DNA from: DSYU01 sp964437595 | GTDB lineage: Bacteria; Chloroflexota; Anaerolineae; Anaerolineales; Anaerolineaceae | Assembly (NCBI GenBank): GCA_964437595.1 | Contig: CAYTHO010000022.1 | Span: forward strand, 3,064 to 67,063 | Direction: 5' to 3' | Length of the DNA stretch: 64,000 bases | Shown here: positions 51,166 through 59,984 of the stretch, piece after piece | Numbering within the stretch: the first letter of the stretch is position 1 | Layout: each line of letters opens with the position of its first letter | Translations under genes and position numbers: made by a program | The notes under the pieces: generated by a model | Databases searched by the model: none | Told to the model about the DNA's origin: nothing | The model's input: the letters and a program-made list of their open reading frames with translations, nothing else

Positions 51166-52286
51166 CAGAGCCATCCGCCCAGGCGACTGCGATCACCCTG
51201 ATCATGCCCTGCTATAACCGGGCCCATGACCTGAAGCGGGCGCTGGAAGCCTACGATCGCCAGAGCACTCGCGAGCCGTTCGAGCTGATTGCGGTAGACG
51301 ACTGCTCCAAAGATGAGACCTACCAGGTGCTTACCAGTTACCAGCCCAGGCATTACCTGCTGCGCGTGGAGCGCCAGGAAAAAAACGCAGGCCCGGCATC
51401 CGCCAGGAATCGAGCCATTCCGCTGGTTCGGTCGCCGCTGGTAGCTTTTGTGGGCGACGATATTTTACCTGATGAAGACTTCGTTCAGGGGCACCTGGAC
51501 GCGCACCAGCGCTACCCGGACCGCGGTGTGGCGATTTTGGGCAAGGTGCAATGGCCGGAGGATATGCCCTGCAATACGCTAATGACTCACATCGACGGCA
51601 TTGGGGCTGAGCAGTTCAGCTATCATTACCTCGTCGATGGGCAGGAATATGATTTCCGCCACCTGTACACGGCCAATATTTCTTTGAAAACGGAATTTCT
51701 TCGCTCAATCGACCGGTGGTTTGACACGGACTTTACCCACGCGGCTTTCGAGGACGTGGAGCTTGCTTACCGGTTGTCCAAGATGGGGCTTAAGATTATT
51801 TACCAGAGCGCCATCGGAGCCAGTCATTACCATTACCATACGCTGTGGACGTTCTTCGAGCGGCAGTATAAAAGCGGCTTGATGGCCGTGGTTCTGGTTC
51901 GCAAGCACTTTGAATTAAATCACCTGATGCGGACGCCCCTCCTGCAGGTGCTGGGCCTGTTCCTGCGGCCCTGGCTGCTCTTTCGGGAATTTTCGGAAGA
52001 AAAAAAGTCGTGGGCGGAGGCGCTGGCATACCGCCTGGCGAGTCATTACGAGTGGGATTCCTATGCCTGGTTGGACTGGTGGTACGTATTTCTTTTGCGA
52101 TACGCATACTTTACCGGCGTTCTGGACGGCGTGTTTGGAAAAACCCGTCTTGGGGCATTTATCCGGCGGGTTTACTGCGCCCATTACCTGATTCCAGAAC
52201 TGCGGCAGAATATTTACCGATTGTGGCAAGAGCAGAGACTGCCGGAGTTTATTACGGCAAGTGAAATGAAGATACTGGGTTATTAG
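51162..52286 (+). CDS. Glycosyltransferase family 2
   Basis: A 374-aa GT-A enzyme. ITLIMPCYNRAHDLKRALEAYDRQ, FELIAVDDCSKDETYQVL, NAGPASARNRAIPLVRSPLVAFVGDDILPDEDFVQGHL (DxD equivalent GDDILPDED) and THAAFEDVELAYRLSKMGLKIIYQ (the ED catalytic base) form the active site. No membrane span. The C-terminal 100 residues, rich in Trp and Tyr (YEWDSYAWLDWWYVFLLRYAYFTGVLD), are unlike usual GT2 ends and may bind the acceptor or membrane surface. Starts inside the stop of the preceding gene (ATGA). It ends the aminosugar/GT run before a new promoter. Confidence 0.92.
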   Translation: MTEPSAQATAITLIMPCYNRAHDLKRALEAYDRQSTREPFELIAVDDCSKDETYQVLTSYQPRHYLLRVERQEKNAGPASARNRAIPLVRSPLVAFVGDDILPDEDFVQGHLDAHQRYPDRGVAILGKVQWPEDMPCNTLMTHIDGIGAEQFSYHYLVDGQEYDFRHLYTANISLKTEFLRSIDRWFDTDFTHAAFEDVELAYRLSKMGLKIIYQSAIGASHYHYHTLWTFFERQYKSGLMAVVLVRKHFELNHLMRTPLLQVLGLFLRPWLLFREFSEEKKSWAEALAYRLASHYEWDSYAWLDWWYVFLLRYAYFTGVLDGVFGKTRLGAFIRRVYCAHYLIPELRQNIYRLWQEQRLPEFITASEMKILGY

Positions 52287-52368
52287 TCAGGGCTCAAGAA
52301 GCAAGACGGCCTGGGTCAGGAAAGTTTTACCGGGCAATTACCTGTATGATGTCATCGCCGCTGTGTTG

Positions 52369-52397
52369 TGTACAAGGGTAGGAAGTTCGGTTACAAT
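52369..52397 (+). promoter_or_regulatory. Candidate promoter for the export operon
   Basis: TGTACA (52369-52374) and TACAAT (52392-52397) with a 17-bp spacer, 26 bases before the permease ATG. Confidence 0.4.
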
Positions 52398-52423
52398 AAC
52401 GGTCGCTTTATCGAGAATATGAC

Positions 52424-53266
52424 ATGCAAGTGCCGCAGAACCGTATGAATAATGAACTAATCTATGACAGCGCCGAGCAAGGGCATCAAGCGATCGATGA
52501 GCTGCGCCAGACTTTTCGCTACCGGAACCTGCTGGCGCAACTGATTCGGCGGGATGTTACCTCGCGGTATAAGCGCTCCGTTTTTGGCATTGCCTGGACG
52601 CTGCTGAACCCGCTGGGCATGATGCTGATTTTAACCATCGTGTTCTCGCAGTTGTTTGGGACGATCAAAGGATACCCGGCTTATGTGTTGAGCGGGTTGA
52701 TGGTTTGGACCTTTTTTGCTCAGACCAGCACTGCGTCAATGGTCAACCTGGTGTGGGGCGGGGGGCTGCTCAACCGCATATACCTGCCGCGCACGTCGTT
52801 CGCGATTGCGGCGATTGGCACCGGGGCGATCAACCTGCTGCTCACGATCATCCCGCTGTTCCTGGTGATGCTCATCACCGGGGTGCCCATCCGCGCTTCG
52901 ATCCTGTTTACCCCGGTGCCGCTGCTGCTGGTGGCCTGTTTTGCGCTTGGGGTGGGGCTGCTGCTTTCTACCATTGCGATTTACTTCCCGGATGTATCGG
53001 AAATGTACCAGATCGGCCTGACGGCCTGGATGTACCTGACCCCCATCATTTACCCGGAGAGCGCCCTGCCGCAAAAATACGCTTACCTGATCACCCATCT
53101 CAACCCGATGTATTACATGGTGCGGCTGTTCCGCATCTTGTTTTACGATGGGCGCATGCCGACCGCGGTGGAGTTTTGGCCGGCGGTATTGATTGCCGTG
53201 GTGGCGCTGGGCATTGGGTGGTATGTGTTTACCAAGAAAGCGGATGAATTTGCTTATCGAATCTGA
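52424..53266 (+). CDS. Polysaccharide ABC-2 exporter permease (Wzm-like)
   Basis: A 280-aa membrane subunit with six hydrophobic segments. The N-terminal amphipathic part and LLAQLIRRDVTSRYKRSVFGIAWTLLNPLGMMLILTIVFSQLFG are the conserved opening of Wzm/TagG-type permeases. YPAYVLSGLMVWTFFAQTSTASMVNLVWGGGLLNRIYLPRTSF and YLTPIIYPESALP complete the signature. Together with the Wzt ATPase 20 bases downstream, it exports finished polysaccharide across the inner membrane. An alternative ATG lies 21 bases later. Confidence 0.93.
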   Translation: MQVPQNRMNNELIYDSAEQGHQAIDELRQTFRYRNLLAQLIRRDVTSRYKRSVFGIAWTLLNPLGMMLILTIVFSQLFGTIKGYPAYVLSGLMVWTFFAQTSTASMVNLVWGGGLLNRIYLPRTSFAIAAIGTGAINLLLTIIPLFLVMLITGVPIRASILFTPVPLLLVACFALGVGLLLSTIAIYFPDVSEMYQIGLTAWMYLTPIIYPESALPQKYAYLITHLNPMYYMVRLFRILFYDGRMPTAVEFWPAVLIAVVALGIGWYVFTKKADEFAYRI

Positions 53267-53286
53267 GAGAACGTTCAAAGAAAACA

Positions 53287-54030
53287 ATGCCTGCTGAACA
53301 AGAACCTGTCATTTGCATGGAAAATGTGTCCGTACGCTATCGGGTGCCAACCGAGCGTATTGGTACTTTTAAAGAGTATATGATCCGCACGCTGCAGCGC
53401 CGGGTGAGCCACGCGACATTTTGGGCGCTGAAAGATGTTTCCCTTAACGTTAATCGCGCCGATATTTTTGGGATTGTTGGCCATAACGGAGCCGGGAAAA
53501 GCACCCTGTTGAAGGTGGTGGCGCGCGTGCTGCGGCCTACGGAGGGGCGCGTGCGGGTGCGGGGGCGGGTATCCCCGCTGCTGGAACTGGGCGCCGGTTT
53601 CCACCCGGAGCTGACCGGACGCGAGAACGTCTTTTTAAACGGGGCCATGCTGGGCTTCTCGCGCAAGGAAATGGAGAAGAAGTTTGAAAGCATTGTCGAT
53701 TTCGCTGAGATTGGCGACTTTATCAACGCTCCGATCCGTACCTATTCGAGCGGCATGTGGGCGCGGCTGGGGTTCGCGGTGGCAACCGACTCGCAACCCG
53801 AGGTATTGATCGTTGATGAGGTTTTATCGGTGGGCGATGAAGCGTTTCAGCGCAAATGCATGAAGCGCATCGAGGAATACTGCGCGATGGGCACTTCTAT
53901 CCTGCTCGTTTCTCACAATATGGATACCATCCTCGGCATGTGCAAAACCGCGGCGTGGCTGGACCATGGTCATTTGCGAGCATTTGGGAAGGCAGCGGAT
54001 GTTGTCCAGGCCTACCGGGAAAGCCAGTAG
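53287..54030 (+). CDS. Polysaccharide ABC exporter ATPase (Wzt-like, without sugar-binding domain)
   Basis: A 247-aa ATPase. After the N-terminal VSVRYRVPTERIGTFKEYMIRTLQRR (a Wzt/TagH hallmark) come VGHNGAGKSTLLKVVARVLRPTEGRV (Walker A), RGRVSPLLELGAGFHPELTGRENVFLNG, TYSSGMWARLGFAVATDSQPEVLIVDEVLSVGDEAFQRKC (signature and Walker B) and ILLVSHNMDTI. This is the KpsT/Wzt class. The O9a-type Wzt proteins carry a further roughly 150-residue C-terminal carbohydrate-binding domain. It is absent here, so export is probably not dependent on a terminal cap read by Wzt. Confidence 0.94.
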   Translation: MPAEQEPVICMENVSVRYRVPTERIGTFKEYMIRTLQRRVSHATFWALKDVSLNVNRADIFGIVGHNGAGKSTLLKVVARVLRPTEGRVRVRGRVSPLLELGAGFHPELTGRENVFLNGAMLGFSRKEMEKKFESIVDFAEIGDFINAPIRTYSSGMWARLGFAVATDSQPEVLIVDEVLSVGDEAFQRKCMKRIEEYCAMGTSILLVSHNMDTILGMCKTAAWLDHGHLRAFGKAADVVQAYRESQ

Positions 54031-54072
54031 GAGGAAACCGCCTGGCGCCGCTGCTGAATGGGTAAAGGACTT

Positions 54073-55941
54073 ATGGCGGTTCATAAAACAGGATCACGGG
54101 TTTCCAATGTTTCAGCCCTCAAGAAAACAGGGAGGCTTCTCGCGCACATGGTCTGGGCGGTGCGCGAAAAGCTGATTAAAACCGTTTTGCTCTGGCAAGC
54201 CCGCAACATGGAACGCTCTTACCACCTGTGGCGGCAGCGCCAGGCGCGGGCGGACTGCAGCCAGCCCGCAAACCCGGCTGCCAGCGGCGCGCGGCCCGCG
54301 CCAGGGGAACCGCTGATCTGCGTAAACATTCTCCTCCGCGCAGGCGAGCGCCCGGAAGATGTGCAAAGCACGCTGGCATCATTGATAGACCAGGCGTACC
54401 CGGCCTGGGAGGCCGCGGTGTATTTCCCGGCGGAATGGGGCCCGGTGGACCGTTTATTATCCAACCCGGCCAGGCAGGACGCGCGCATCTGCACGGTTCC
54501 GTACCCGGCAGACCAGGAGGAGAATCTTTACCGGGCTGCGCTGGAGCGGGCCGAGGCGGAATGGGTGTGCTGGGCGCGGGCCGGGGGGGCGTTTGCGCCG
54601 GATGCATTTGGCGAACTGGCATGCCAGGTAGAGCGCTACCCGGTCGCCGATGTTTTTTATTACGATGAAGATGTGCTCCAGCCTGGGAAAACCGGCGGGC
54701 AGTTGCCTTTCCTGAAACCGGGCTGGTCGCCGGCGCTGTTGTTGTCGGTCAATTACCTGCGCGGGGGATTCTACCGCGGGGCGTTTCTGCGGCAGTCGCT
54801 GAAGAAGGATGCGCCCATTCTTTCTGAGTGGGACCTGGCGCTGCGCTGCTCGCCTTACATGCAGCAGGCGGTGCGGATCGCGCGGGTGCTGTTCCACGCG
54901 CCGGTGGGGGGCAGCGAACCGGCTGCGGTGGAAAAGGATGACAGGGCGCTCGCCGGTCACCTGGAACGGCTGGGGATGGCGGAACCGCACGTCCGCCGGA
55001 CGGCGGGGGGGCATCCGCAGGTGACGTGGAAGGTGCGCGACCACAAGGTCTCGATCATCATCCCGACCAAAGATAACCTCAGCGTGCTGCAAAAATGCGT
55101 GGAGTCGATCCAGATTCAGGCGCCAAACCTGGAGCACGAGATCATCCTGATCGATACGTGCAGCCAGGACCCGAATGTGGAGGCGTATTACCGGCAGATT
55201 GCACAGGACTCGCGCATCACCCTGCTGCGCGACACGGCGCCGTTCAACTACTCGCGGGTGAATAATGTGGGCGCGGCGCATGCCACGGGCGACCTGTTCC
55301 TGTTTCTCAATAATGATGTGCAGGCGCTGGCGCCAGGCTGGATCGAGGAACTGGTGCGCTGGATGGAATACCCGGGGGTGGGCGTCGTTGGCCCGAAGCT
55401 GCTTTTCCCGGACGGCACGATCCAGCATGCCGGGATTGTACTCGGAATGGAGGGCCATGCCAGCCATGTTTTTGGGAATGCCGCCGGGGATTATCCCAAC
55501 CCGTTCGGCTCGCTGGACTGGTACCGCAATTACCAGGCGGTGACGGGGGCCTGCTTGATGACCTCGCGGGAGGTGTTTGAACAGGCGGGCGGCTTTGATG
55601 AAGGATACTGGCTGGTGTTCAGCGATGTAGCGTACTGCCTGGAAGCCGTGCGCCAGGGCTACCAGGTGGTGTACACCCCCTTCTGCAATCTGATCCACCA
55701 TGAGGGCAAATCGCGGGCCCGGTTGATACCACCAGAAGATACGCACCTGGGATACCAGCAGTTCATCGCGCTGGTCCGGGATGGCGACTCGTATTATCAC
55801 CCTGGCCTTTCGTACTCGGTGCGGCAGCCGGTGTTTGCGTGGGGCTTTGAGCAGCGCCCGGCGGACCGGCTGGAAGAAATCAACCGGTATGCGCTGTTGA
55901 AATTGGGCCGGGCGGCAGGGAAAGATGATCACCATTCTTAG
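54073..55941 (+). CDS. Glycosyltransferase family 2, two GT-A domains
   Basis: A protein of about 622 aa. The first GT2-like domain (about 80-300) has PLICVNILLRAGERPEDVQSTLASLIDQ, EWVCWARAGGAFAPDAFGELA and YYDEDVLQPG. It lacks some of the usual motifs and may be a modified or structural domain. The second (about 320-600) is complete: VSIIIPTKDNLSVLQKCVESI, INNVG-like NYSRVNNVGAAHATGDLFLFLNNDVQALAPGWIEELV (NND as metal site), VVGPKLLFPDGTIQHAGIVLG and TGACLMTSREVFEQAGGFDEGYWLVFSDVAYCLEAV. It resembles rhamnosyltransferase-type GT2 proteins of O-antigen loci. AAAGGA lies before the ATG at 54073, and an ATG 15 bases earlier lacks a ribosome site. Overlaps the next gene by 17 bases. Confidence 0.88.
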   Translation: MAVHKTGSRVSNVSALKKTGRLLAHMVWAVREKLIKTVLLWQARNMERSYHLWRQRQARADCSQPANPAASGARPAPGEPLICVNILLRAGERPEDVQSTLASLIDQAYPAWEAAVYFPAEWGPVDRLLSNPARQDARICTVPYPADQEENLYRAALERAEAEWVCWARAGGAFAPDAFGELACQVERYPVADVFYYDEDVLQPGKTGGQLPFLKPGWSPALLLSVNYLRGGFYRGAFLRQSLKKDAPILSEWDLALRCSPYMQQAVRIARVLFHAPVGGSEPAAVEKDDRALAGHLERLGMAEPHVRRTAGGHPQVTWKVRDHKVSIIIPTKDNLSVLQKCVESIQIQAPNLEHEIILIDTCSQDPNVEAYYRQIAQDSRITLLRDTAPFNYSRVNNVGAAHATGDLFLFLNNDVQALAPGWIEELVRWMEYPGVGVVGPKLLFPDGTIQHAGIVLGMEGHASHVFGNAAGDYPNPFGSLDWYRNYQAVTGACLMTSREVFEQAGGFDEGYWLVFSDVAYCLEAVRQGYQVVYTPFCNLIHHEGKSRARLIPPEDTHLGYQQFIALVRDGDSYYHPGLSYSVRQPVFAWGFEQRPADRLEEINRYALLKLGRAAGKDDHHS

Positions 55942-57238
55942 CGGCGTGCGCGGCGATACGCGCCGCTACCGCACGCTGCACCCTTACGAGCAGCTGCGCC
56001 TGGCAGGCGTGGACTGCCAGTGCTCGCACCTGATGGACCCGCGGTTGGGGGAAAAGCTGAACGCGGCGCAGGTGGTGATCCTGCACCGGGTGGCGTACGA
56101 TGGATACGTGGCCCGGCTGCTGGACCGTCTGGAGGCGCGCGGCGCCCTGGTGGTGCTGGACACGGATGATTTCTTATATGACCCGGCCATTATGCGCTGG
56201 ATCGACAGCCCGGACTTTCAAGACCCGGTGCGGGCGCGTATCTACCGCCAGGAACTGCTCCGCCACCGCCAGACGCTGGAGCGCTGCGATGGGGTTACTG
56301 TTTCCACCGATGCGCTGGCGAAGATGATGGAGCCGTTTGGCCTGCCGGTGCGGGTGCACCGCAATGCCTTCAGCCTGGAGATGCTGGCGCTTTCGGAGAA
56401 GGCTGTGGCGCAGCGCGAACCCCGTAGCGGGGAGCGCGTGGTGATCGGCTATGCCAGCGGCACGCGCACGCACGACCGGGATTTCCAGATGATCCGGCCT
56501 GCCCTGCGGCAGGCGCTGGAGCGCCACCCTGAGGCGGAACTGTGGCTGATGGGCGACCTGGACACCGGGGAGGCATGGGAGGGCCTAGCGGAGCGGGTGA
56601 AGGTTTTTCCGCGCGTGGCATGGCGCGATCTGCCCGCCCGGCTGGCGCTGCTGGACATCAACCTGGCCCCGCTGGTCCCGGAGAGCCCCTTCAACCAGGC
56701 TAAGAGCGAGATCAAGTATATGGAAGCGGCGCTGGTGCGCGTGCCGACCATCGCCAGCCGGACGGATGCTTTCGCGTACGCCATCCGTTCAGGAGAGAAC
56801 GGTTTCTTAGCCAGCAGCCTGGAGGAGTGGCAGGCGCACCTGGAGCGGCTGGTCAGCGATGCACCCGCGCGGGAGGCGGTTGGCGCGGCGGCGCAGGCCC
56901 ATGTGATGGAGCGTTATGCCCCCTGGGCGCGCGGTCCTGAGCTGCTGGGAGCGCTGGCGGAATTTTCCCGGGCGGCTGGAAAAGCAGCGGAGGCTTCGTT
57001 TTTGCCCGGGGCGTTCGACCCGGCGGTTTCTACGGGCGTGCCAGGCGCGGCGGCGACGCAGCGGCTGCTGGAGCGCTTTTATTTCTCAGCGGTGGATGAG
57101 GCGCGCCCAACACTGCGGGATATGGCCTGGTATTCCGTGCGCAACCGCGGGGCGGGCACGCTGCTGGGGCAGGTGTGGGTCTTTTTCCGGCGCAAGCTCG
57201 CGCCGATCTTCCCATTTCGCAAGGGGAATGCGCCATGA
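55925..57238 (+). CDS. Glycosyltransferase, paralogue of the N-domain of the three-domain enzyme
   Basis: A 437-aa GT-B-like protein. ARGALVVLDTDDFLYDPAIMRW, GVTVSTDALAKMMEPFG, VVIGYASGTRTHDRDFQMIRPAL, LWLMGDLDTGEAWEGLAERVKVFPRVAWRDLPARLALLDINLAPL and NQAKSEIKYMEAALVRVPTIAS correspond one for one to segments in residues 70-300 of the protein at 37284-40607. The shared D-D-x-(L/F) motif and K-S-x-x-K-Y-x-E motif probably form the donor site. The chain has an extra C-terminal 90 residues. It overlaps the upstream GT2 by 17 bases and the downstream GT2 by four. Confidence 0.86.
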   Translation: MITILSGVRGDTRRYRTLHPYEQLRLAGVDCQCSHLMDPRLGEKLNAAQVVILHRVAYDGYVARLLDRLEARGALVVLDTDDFLYDPAIMRWIDSPDFQDPVRARIYRQELLRHRQTLERCDGVTVSTDALAKMMEPFGLPVRVHRNAFSLEMLALSEKAVAQREPRSGERVVIGYASGTRTHDRDFQMIRPALRQALERHPEAELWLMGDLDTGEAWEGLAERVKVFPRVAWRDLPARLALLDINLAPLVPESPFNQAKSEIKYMEAALVRVPTIASRTDAFAYAIRSGENGFLASSLEEWQAHLERLVSDAPAREAVGAAAQAHVMERYAPWARGPELLGALAEFSRAAGKAAEASFLPGAFDPAVSTGVPGAAATQRLLERFYFSAVDEARPTLRDMAWYSVRNRGAGTLLGQVWVFFRRKLAPIFPFRKGNAP

Positions 57239-58134
57239 CTGAACCCGTTGTTTCCATCTGCATCGTTACCTATAAAGTGCGCGATTTGCTGCGGGACTGT
57301 TTGGATTCAATCGCGCAGCACCCGCCAGCCTGCGCCTATGAAATCATCGTTGTGGATAACCACTCGCAGGATGGGACGCTGGAGATGCTGCAGAGCGATT
57401 ATGCCCACGCGCGCTGGCATGAGAACGCGGGCAATGAAGGCTACACCCTGCCGATGAACCAGGCGCTGAAGATGGCTGCCGGGCGCTACCTGGTGCAGCT
57501 CAACCCGGATACGCTGGTGCTGCCGGGGATGTTCGACCGGCTGGTACGTTTCATGGAGGAGCATCCGCAGGCGGGCATCTGCACGCCCAAGGTGCTCAAC
57601 CGGGACGGCACGCTGCAGAAACAGTGCCGGCGCAGCGCCGCGCGGCCCTGGGATGCGATCACGTATTTTTCCGGCCTGTCGAAGCGCTACCCCAAAGACC
57701 CCCGCTTTGCCCGCTACCTGATGACGTACCTGGACGAGGATGAAGTCAATGAGGTGGAGGCGGTTTCGGGATCGTGCATGTTCATCCGCCGCGCAGTGAT
57801 CGAGCAGATTGGCTACCTGGATGAGCTGTTCTTCGCCTACCAGGAGGATGCCGATTTTTGCTTCCGCGCGCGCCAGGCAGGCTGGAAAATTTATTACGCT
57901 CCCCAGGCGCAGGTGATCCACTACGGCGGGCAGGGGGGCTCAAAGGTGGAGGTGTACCACTCCATTTACCAGTGGCACCGGTCGTACTTCCTCTATTACC
58001 GCAAGCACCTTGCCCGGGATTATTTTTTTCTGTTCAATTGGCTGTACTACGGGCTGATGGGGGGCAAGCTGGCGGTGGCGTTGATCACCACCCTGCTGCG
58101 CAAGGAAAAATTCGCCGGGACGCGCAAGCCCTGA
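57235..58134 (+). CDS. Glycosyltransferase family 2, rhamnosyltransferase-like
   Basis: A 299-aa enzyme of the WbbL/RfbF-like GT2 group. VSICIVTYKVRDLLRDCLDSIAQH, YEIIVVDNHSQDGTLEML, NEGYTLPMNQALKMAAGRYLVQLNPDTLVLPGMFDRLV (NPDT metal-site motif), ICTPKVLNRDGTLQKQCRRSAARPWDA and SGSCMFIRRAVIEQIGYLDELFFAYQEDADFCFRARQAGWKIYYAPQAQVIHYGGQGG are all typical of rhamnosyltransferases, which fits the dTDP-rhamnose genes in this locus. The ATG overlaps the previous stop (ATGA), so a 60-base longer reading is rejected. The C-terminus has a hydrophobic stretch that could lie on the membrane. Confidence 0.92.
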   Translation: MTEPVVSICIVTYKVRDLLRDCLDSIAQHPPACAYEIIVVDNHSQDGTLEMLQSDYAHARWHENAGNEGYTLPMNQALKMAAGRYLVQLNPDTLVLPGMFDRLVRFMEEHPQAGICTPKVLNRDGTLQKQCRRSAARPWDAITYFSGLSKRYPKDPRFARYLMTYLDEDEVNEVEAVSGSCMFIRRAVIEQIGYLDELFFAYQEDADFCFRARQAGWKIYYAPQAQVIHYGGQGGSKVEVYHSIYQWHRSYFLYYRKHLARDYFFLFNWLYYGLMGGKLAVALITTLLRKEKFAGTRKP

Positions 58135-58224
58135 GGCTGGAATATTTCTTGCAGCATGATCCTATAGATCCGCACCTGGTTCCCATTGGGTGGGCCGGGG
58201 AGTTCTGGATCGAAAGAGGGAGAC

Positions 58225-58959
58225 ATGCTCAAACAGTGGAAGTATCGTATCCAGACTCTGGAAGTATGGCCGGCGCTGCGCCAGACGTGGCAGCGGGTAA
58301 AGGAGCGCCTGTTCGGCGGTGAGGAGGCTGGCGGCCCGCTGCAAAAGTTTTGGGCGGCGGTCCGGCGCCCGTTCAGCGGCGACGGCATGCCGCACCAGCC
58401 GCGCTACATGGCAGCGGCGCTGGTCGGCGTGGTGCTGCTGGGGGCGTGCGGGCTGATGGTGGGAGGGATGGCGGGTAAGGGAGCCACCCGGGGCGGCGTG
58501 TTTGCCGTGCTGGCGGGGATTTCCGGCACGCCGACGCCGGAACCTCCGCCGTACGCGATCCAGGTCGGATCGCCCAAATATATGCGGGCCTTCAGCCACA
58601 CCGAGCAGGGCTGCCAGTGGGTGGGCGTGGCCGGGCAGGTGTTCGACGACAGCGGGGAAGGGGTCAGCGGGCTGGCGGTACTGGTGACCGGGAGCATCAA
58701 CGACCGGCCAGTGGAGCAGATTGTATTCACCGAAAAATCCGGCGTGTACGGCCCGGGGAGTTACGAACTGTTCCTGGCCGATCACTTGCCGGACGGCCCA
58801 TCTTATCTGGAAATCCGGCTGCTGGATATGGAGTTCAAGCCGCTCAGCGACGCGGTAATCCTGCGGGTGCCGGAGGAGTGCAATAAAAATCTGGCGCTGG
58901 TGAACTTCCAGGGCGCGTACGATACCCAGGTGCTGTACTTCCCCTCCGTGGGGCGTTAG
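58225..58959 (+). CDS. Single-pass membrane protein with outer Ig-like domain, unknown
   Basis: A 244-aa protein. Residues 1-60 are cytoplasmic and rich in Trp and Arg (LEVWPALRQTWQRVKERLFGG). One membrane span lies at about 62-83 (MAAALVGVVLLGACGLMVGGMAG). After a short Pro-rich linker (GTPTPEPPP), the outer domain (110-244) reads CQWVGVAGQVFDDSGEGVSGLAVLVTGSINDRPVEQIVFTEKSGVYGPGSYELFLADH, like a carboxypeptidase-regulatory or transthyretin-type Ig fold. Two Cys residues (C120 and one near 223) may form a disulfide. I do not recognise a named family. The place before the Wzz-like gene suggests a part in polymer assembly or anchoring (inference). GAGGGA precedes the ATG. Confidence 0.72.
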   Translation: MLKQWKYRIQTLEVWPALRQTWQRVKERLFGGEEAGGPLQKFWAAVRRPFSGDGMPHQPRYMAAALVGVVLLGACGLMVGGMAGKGATRGGVFAVLAGISGTPTPEPPPYAIQVGSPKYMRAFSHTEQGCQWVGVAGQVFDDSGEGVSGLAVLVTGSINDRPVEQIVFTEKSGVYGPGSYELFLADHLPDGPSYLEIRLLDMEFKPLSDAVILRVPEECNKNLALVNFQGAYDTQVLYFPSVGR

Positions 58960-59002
58960 AAGGGCAATAAAGTTCCTGATTTATCAAGTACGGCCAACCG
59001 GG

Positions 59003-59008
59003 TATAAT
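59003..59008 (+). promoter_or_regulatory. Candidate promoter of the Wzz-like gene
   Basis: TATAAT with TTATCA at 58981-58986 (16-bp spacer), 85 bases before the gene start. Confidence 0.45.
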
Positions 59009-59093
59009 AGGGCCATTGTCCAACCGCAGGCGTGTTTGATCGTTCGCGCATCTTGCGAAACAGCGTCCTGCAGACATCACAGGAGGATTGGCT

Positions 59094-59981
59094 TTGCCCG
59101 TAACCGAACCCGAGGCAGTCGTAAAAAAAACAGTCGCAGCGGCTGCAGAATTGCCCGAAGATGGCTTTATTCCGCTCGCGGCGCTGCGAACCGCTTTCCG
59201 GTTCTGGTGGTTTATCTTCTTGCTGGCAGCCGTCGGTGGTTTTGCCGGCTGGCTGGCGCACCGGGCGCAGCCGCCTGTGTATGAGGCCGTTGGCCATTTC
59301 TCCACCACCATCGATTACGTTGCCACGGGGCCGATGACGCAGTTCGAAGAGGACACGGCGATCAATGTGGTGGGCGATGTGATCAACTCGGTGAACGTGG
59401 TCCAGGCGGTGGTTGACCAGGCCGCGGCGGAGGGCATTCAGACCAGCGTGGTGGACCTGAAGAAAGCCGCCGTGCTGGAACGCAGGGTGAACGTGTGGGA
59501 CCTGCGCGTGCGGAATGCTGATCCGCGGGTGGCCGAGCGGCTGGCGAATTTATGGGTGGAGCAGGGGCAAAAGGTGCTCCTGGAAGCCTACCAGCATGCC
59601 CTGCAGGCAGACCGCTGGGACCGCTATTTACAATCACTGGAGAACTGCCTGGCGAAGGCTGCTTCCAGCGAGCCGGGAAGCGGGCAGTGCAGCAAAGGCC
59701 GGTTTGCCGAGATCCAGGGAGACCTGCAGTCTGCTGGCAGCCAGTATGCTCAGGAACGGATTGCCAGCCTGGGGTTGTTTTCCGGGCTGGTGATTGGGCC
59801 GGTTGATCGGGCACTGGCGACCCCCGGGCCGGTGATCTTTCAGCGCAGTCAGATGGTGCTGGCGGGGTGCTTCATCGGCTTGCTGCTGGGGATCGGGCTG
59901 CTGCAGTTGGGCATTCCGGGGCGATGGATGACCGGCAGGCCGGGTGCTGGCAAGCCAAAAACAAAACGCGGAAGAAGCTGA
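59094..59981 (+). CDS. Wzz-like polysaccharide chain-length or co-polymerase protein
   Basis: A protein of about 295 aa with an N-terminal membrane span near 37-57 (FWWFIFLLAAVGGFAGWLA) and a C-terminal one near 250-275 (MVLAGCFIGLLLGIGLLQLG). The 190-residue outer domain between is mostly helical with a Cys pair. VYEAVGHFSTTIDYVATG after TM1 and TPGPVIFQRSQM (P-x-x-P before TM2) follow the Wzz pattern of two spans with a P-rich second junction. No tyrosine-kinase domain is attached. AGGAGG lies seven bases before a TTG at 59094, the preferred start. A TTG at 59088 would leave only one base. It precedes the ligase/polymerase gene, a common pairing. Confidence 0.78.
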   Translation: MPVTEPEAVVKKTVAAAAELPEDGFIPLAALRTAFRFWWFIFLLAAVGGFAGWLAHRAQPPVYEAVGHFSTTIDYVATGPMTQFEEDTAINVVGDVINSVNVVQAVVDQAAAEGIQTSVVDLKKAAVLERRVNVWDLRVRNADPRVAERLANLWVEQGQKVLLEAYQHALQADRWDRYLQSLENCLAKAASSEPGSGQCSKGRFAEIQGDLQSAGSQYAQERIASLGLFSGLVIGPVDRALATPGPVIFQRSQMVLAGCFIGLLLGIGLLQLGIPGRWMTGRPGAGKPKTKRGRS

Positions 59982-59984
59982 AGC

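Noticed and set aside
52287..52423. Small RNA or gene between the GT2 and the export permease
   Set aside because: No frame, terminator or stable fold. Only a candidate promoter is visible.
54457..55935. A 492-codon minus-strand frame opposite the two-domain GT2
   Set aside because: The GT2 has complete motifs and overlaps tightly with its neighbour. The antisense frame has no motif.
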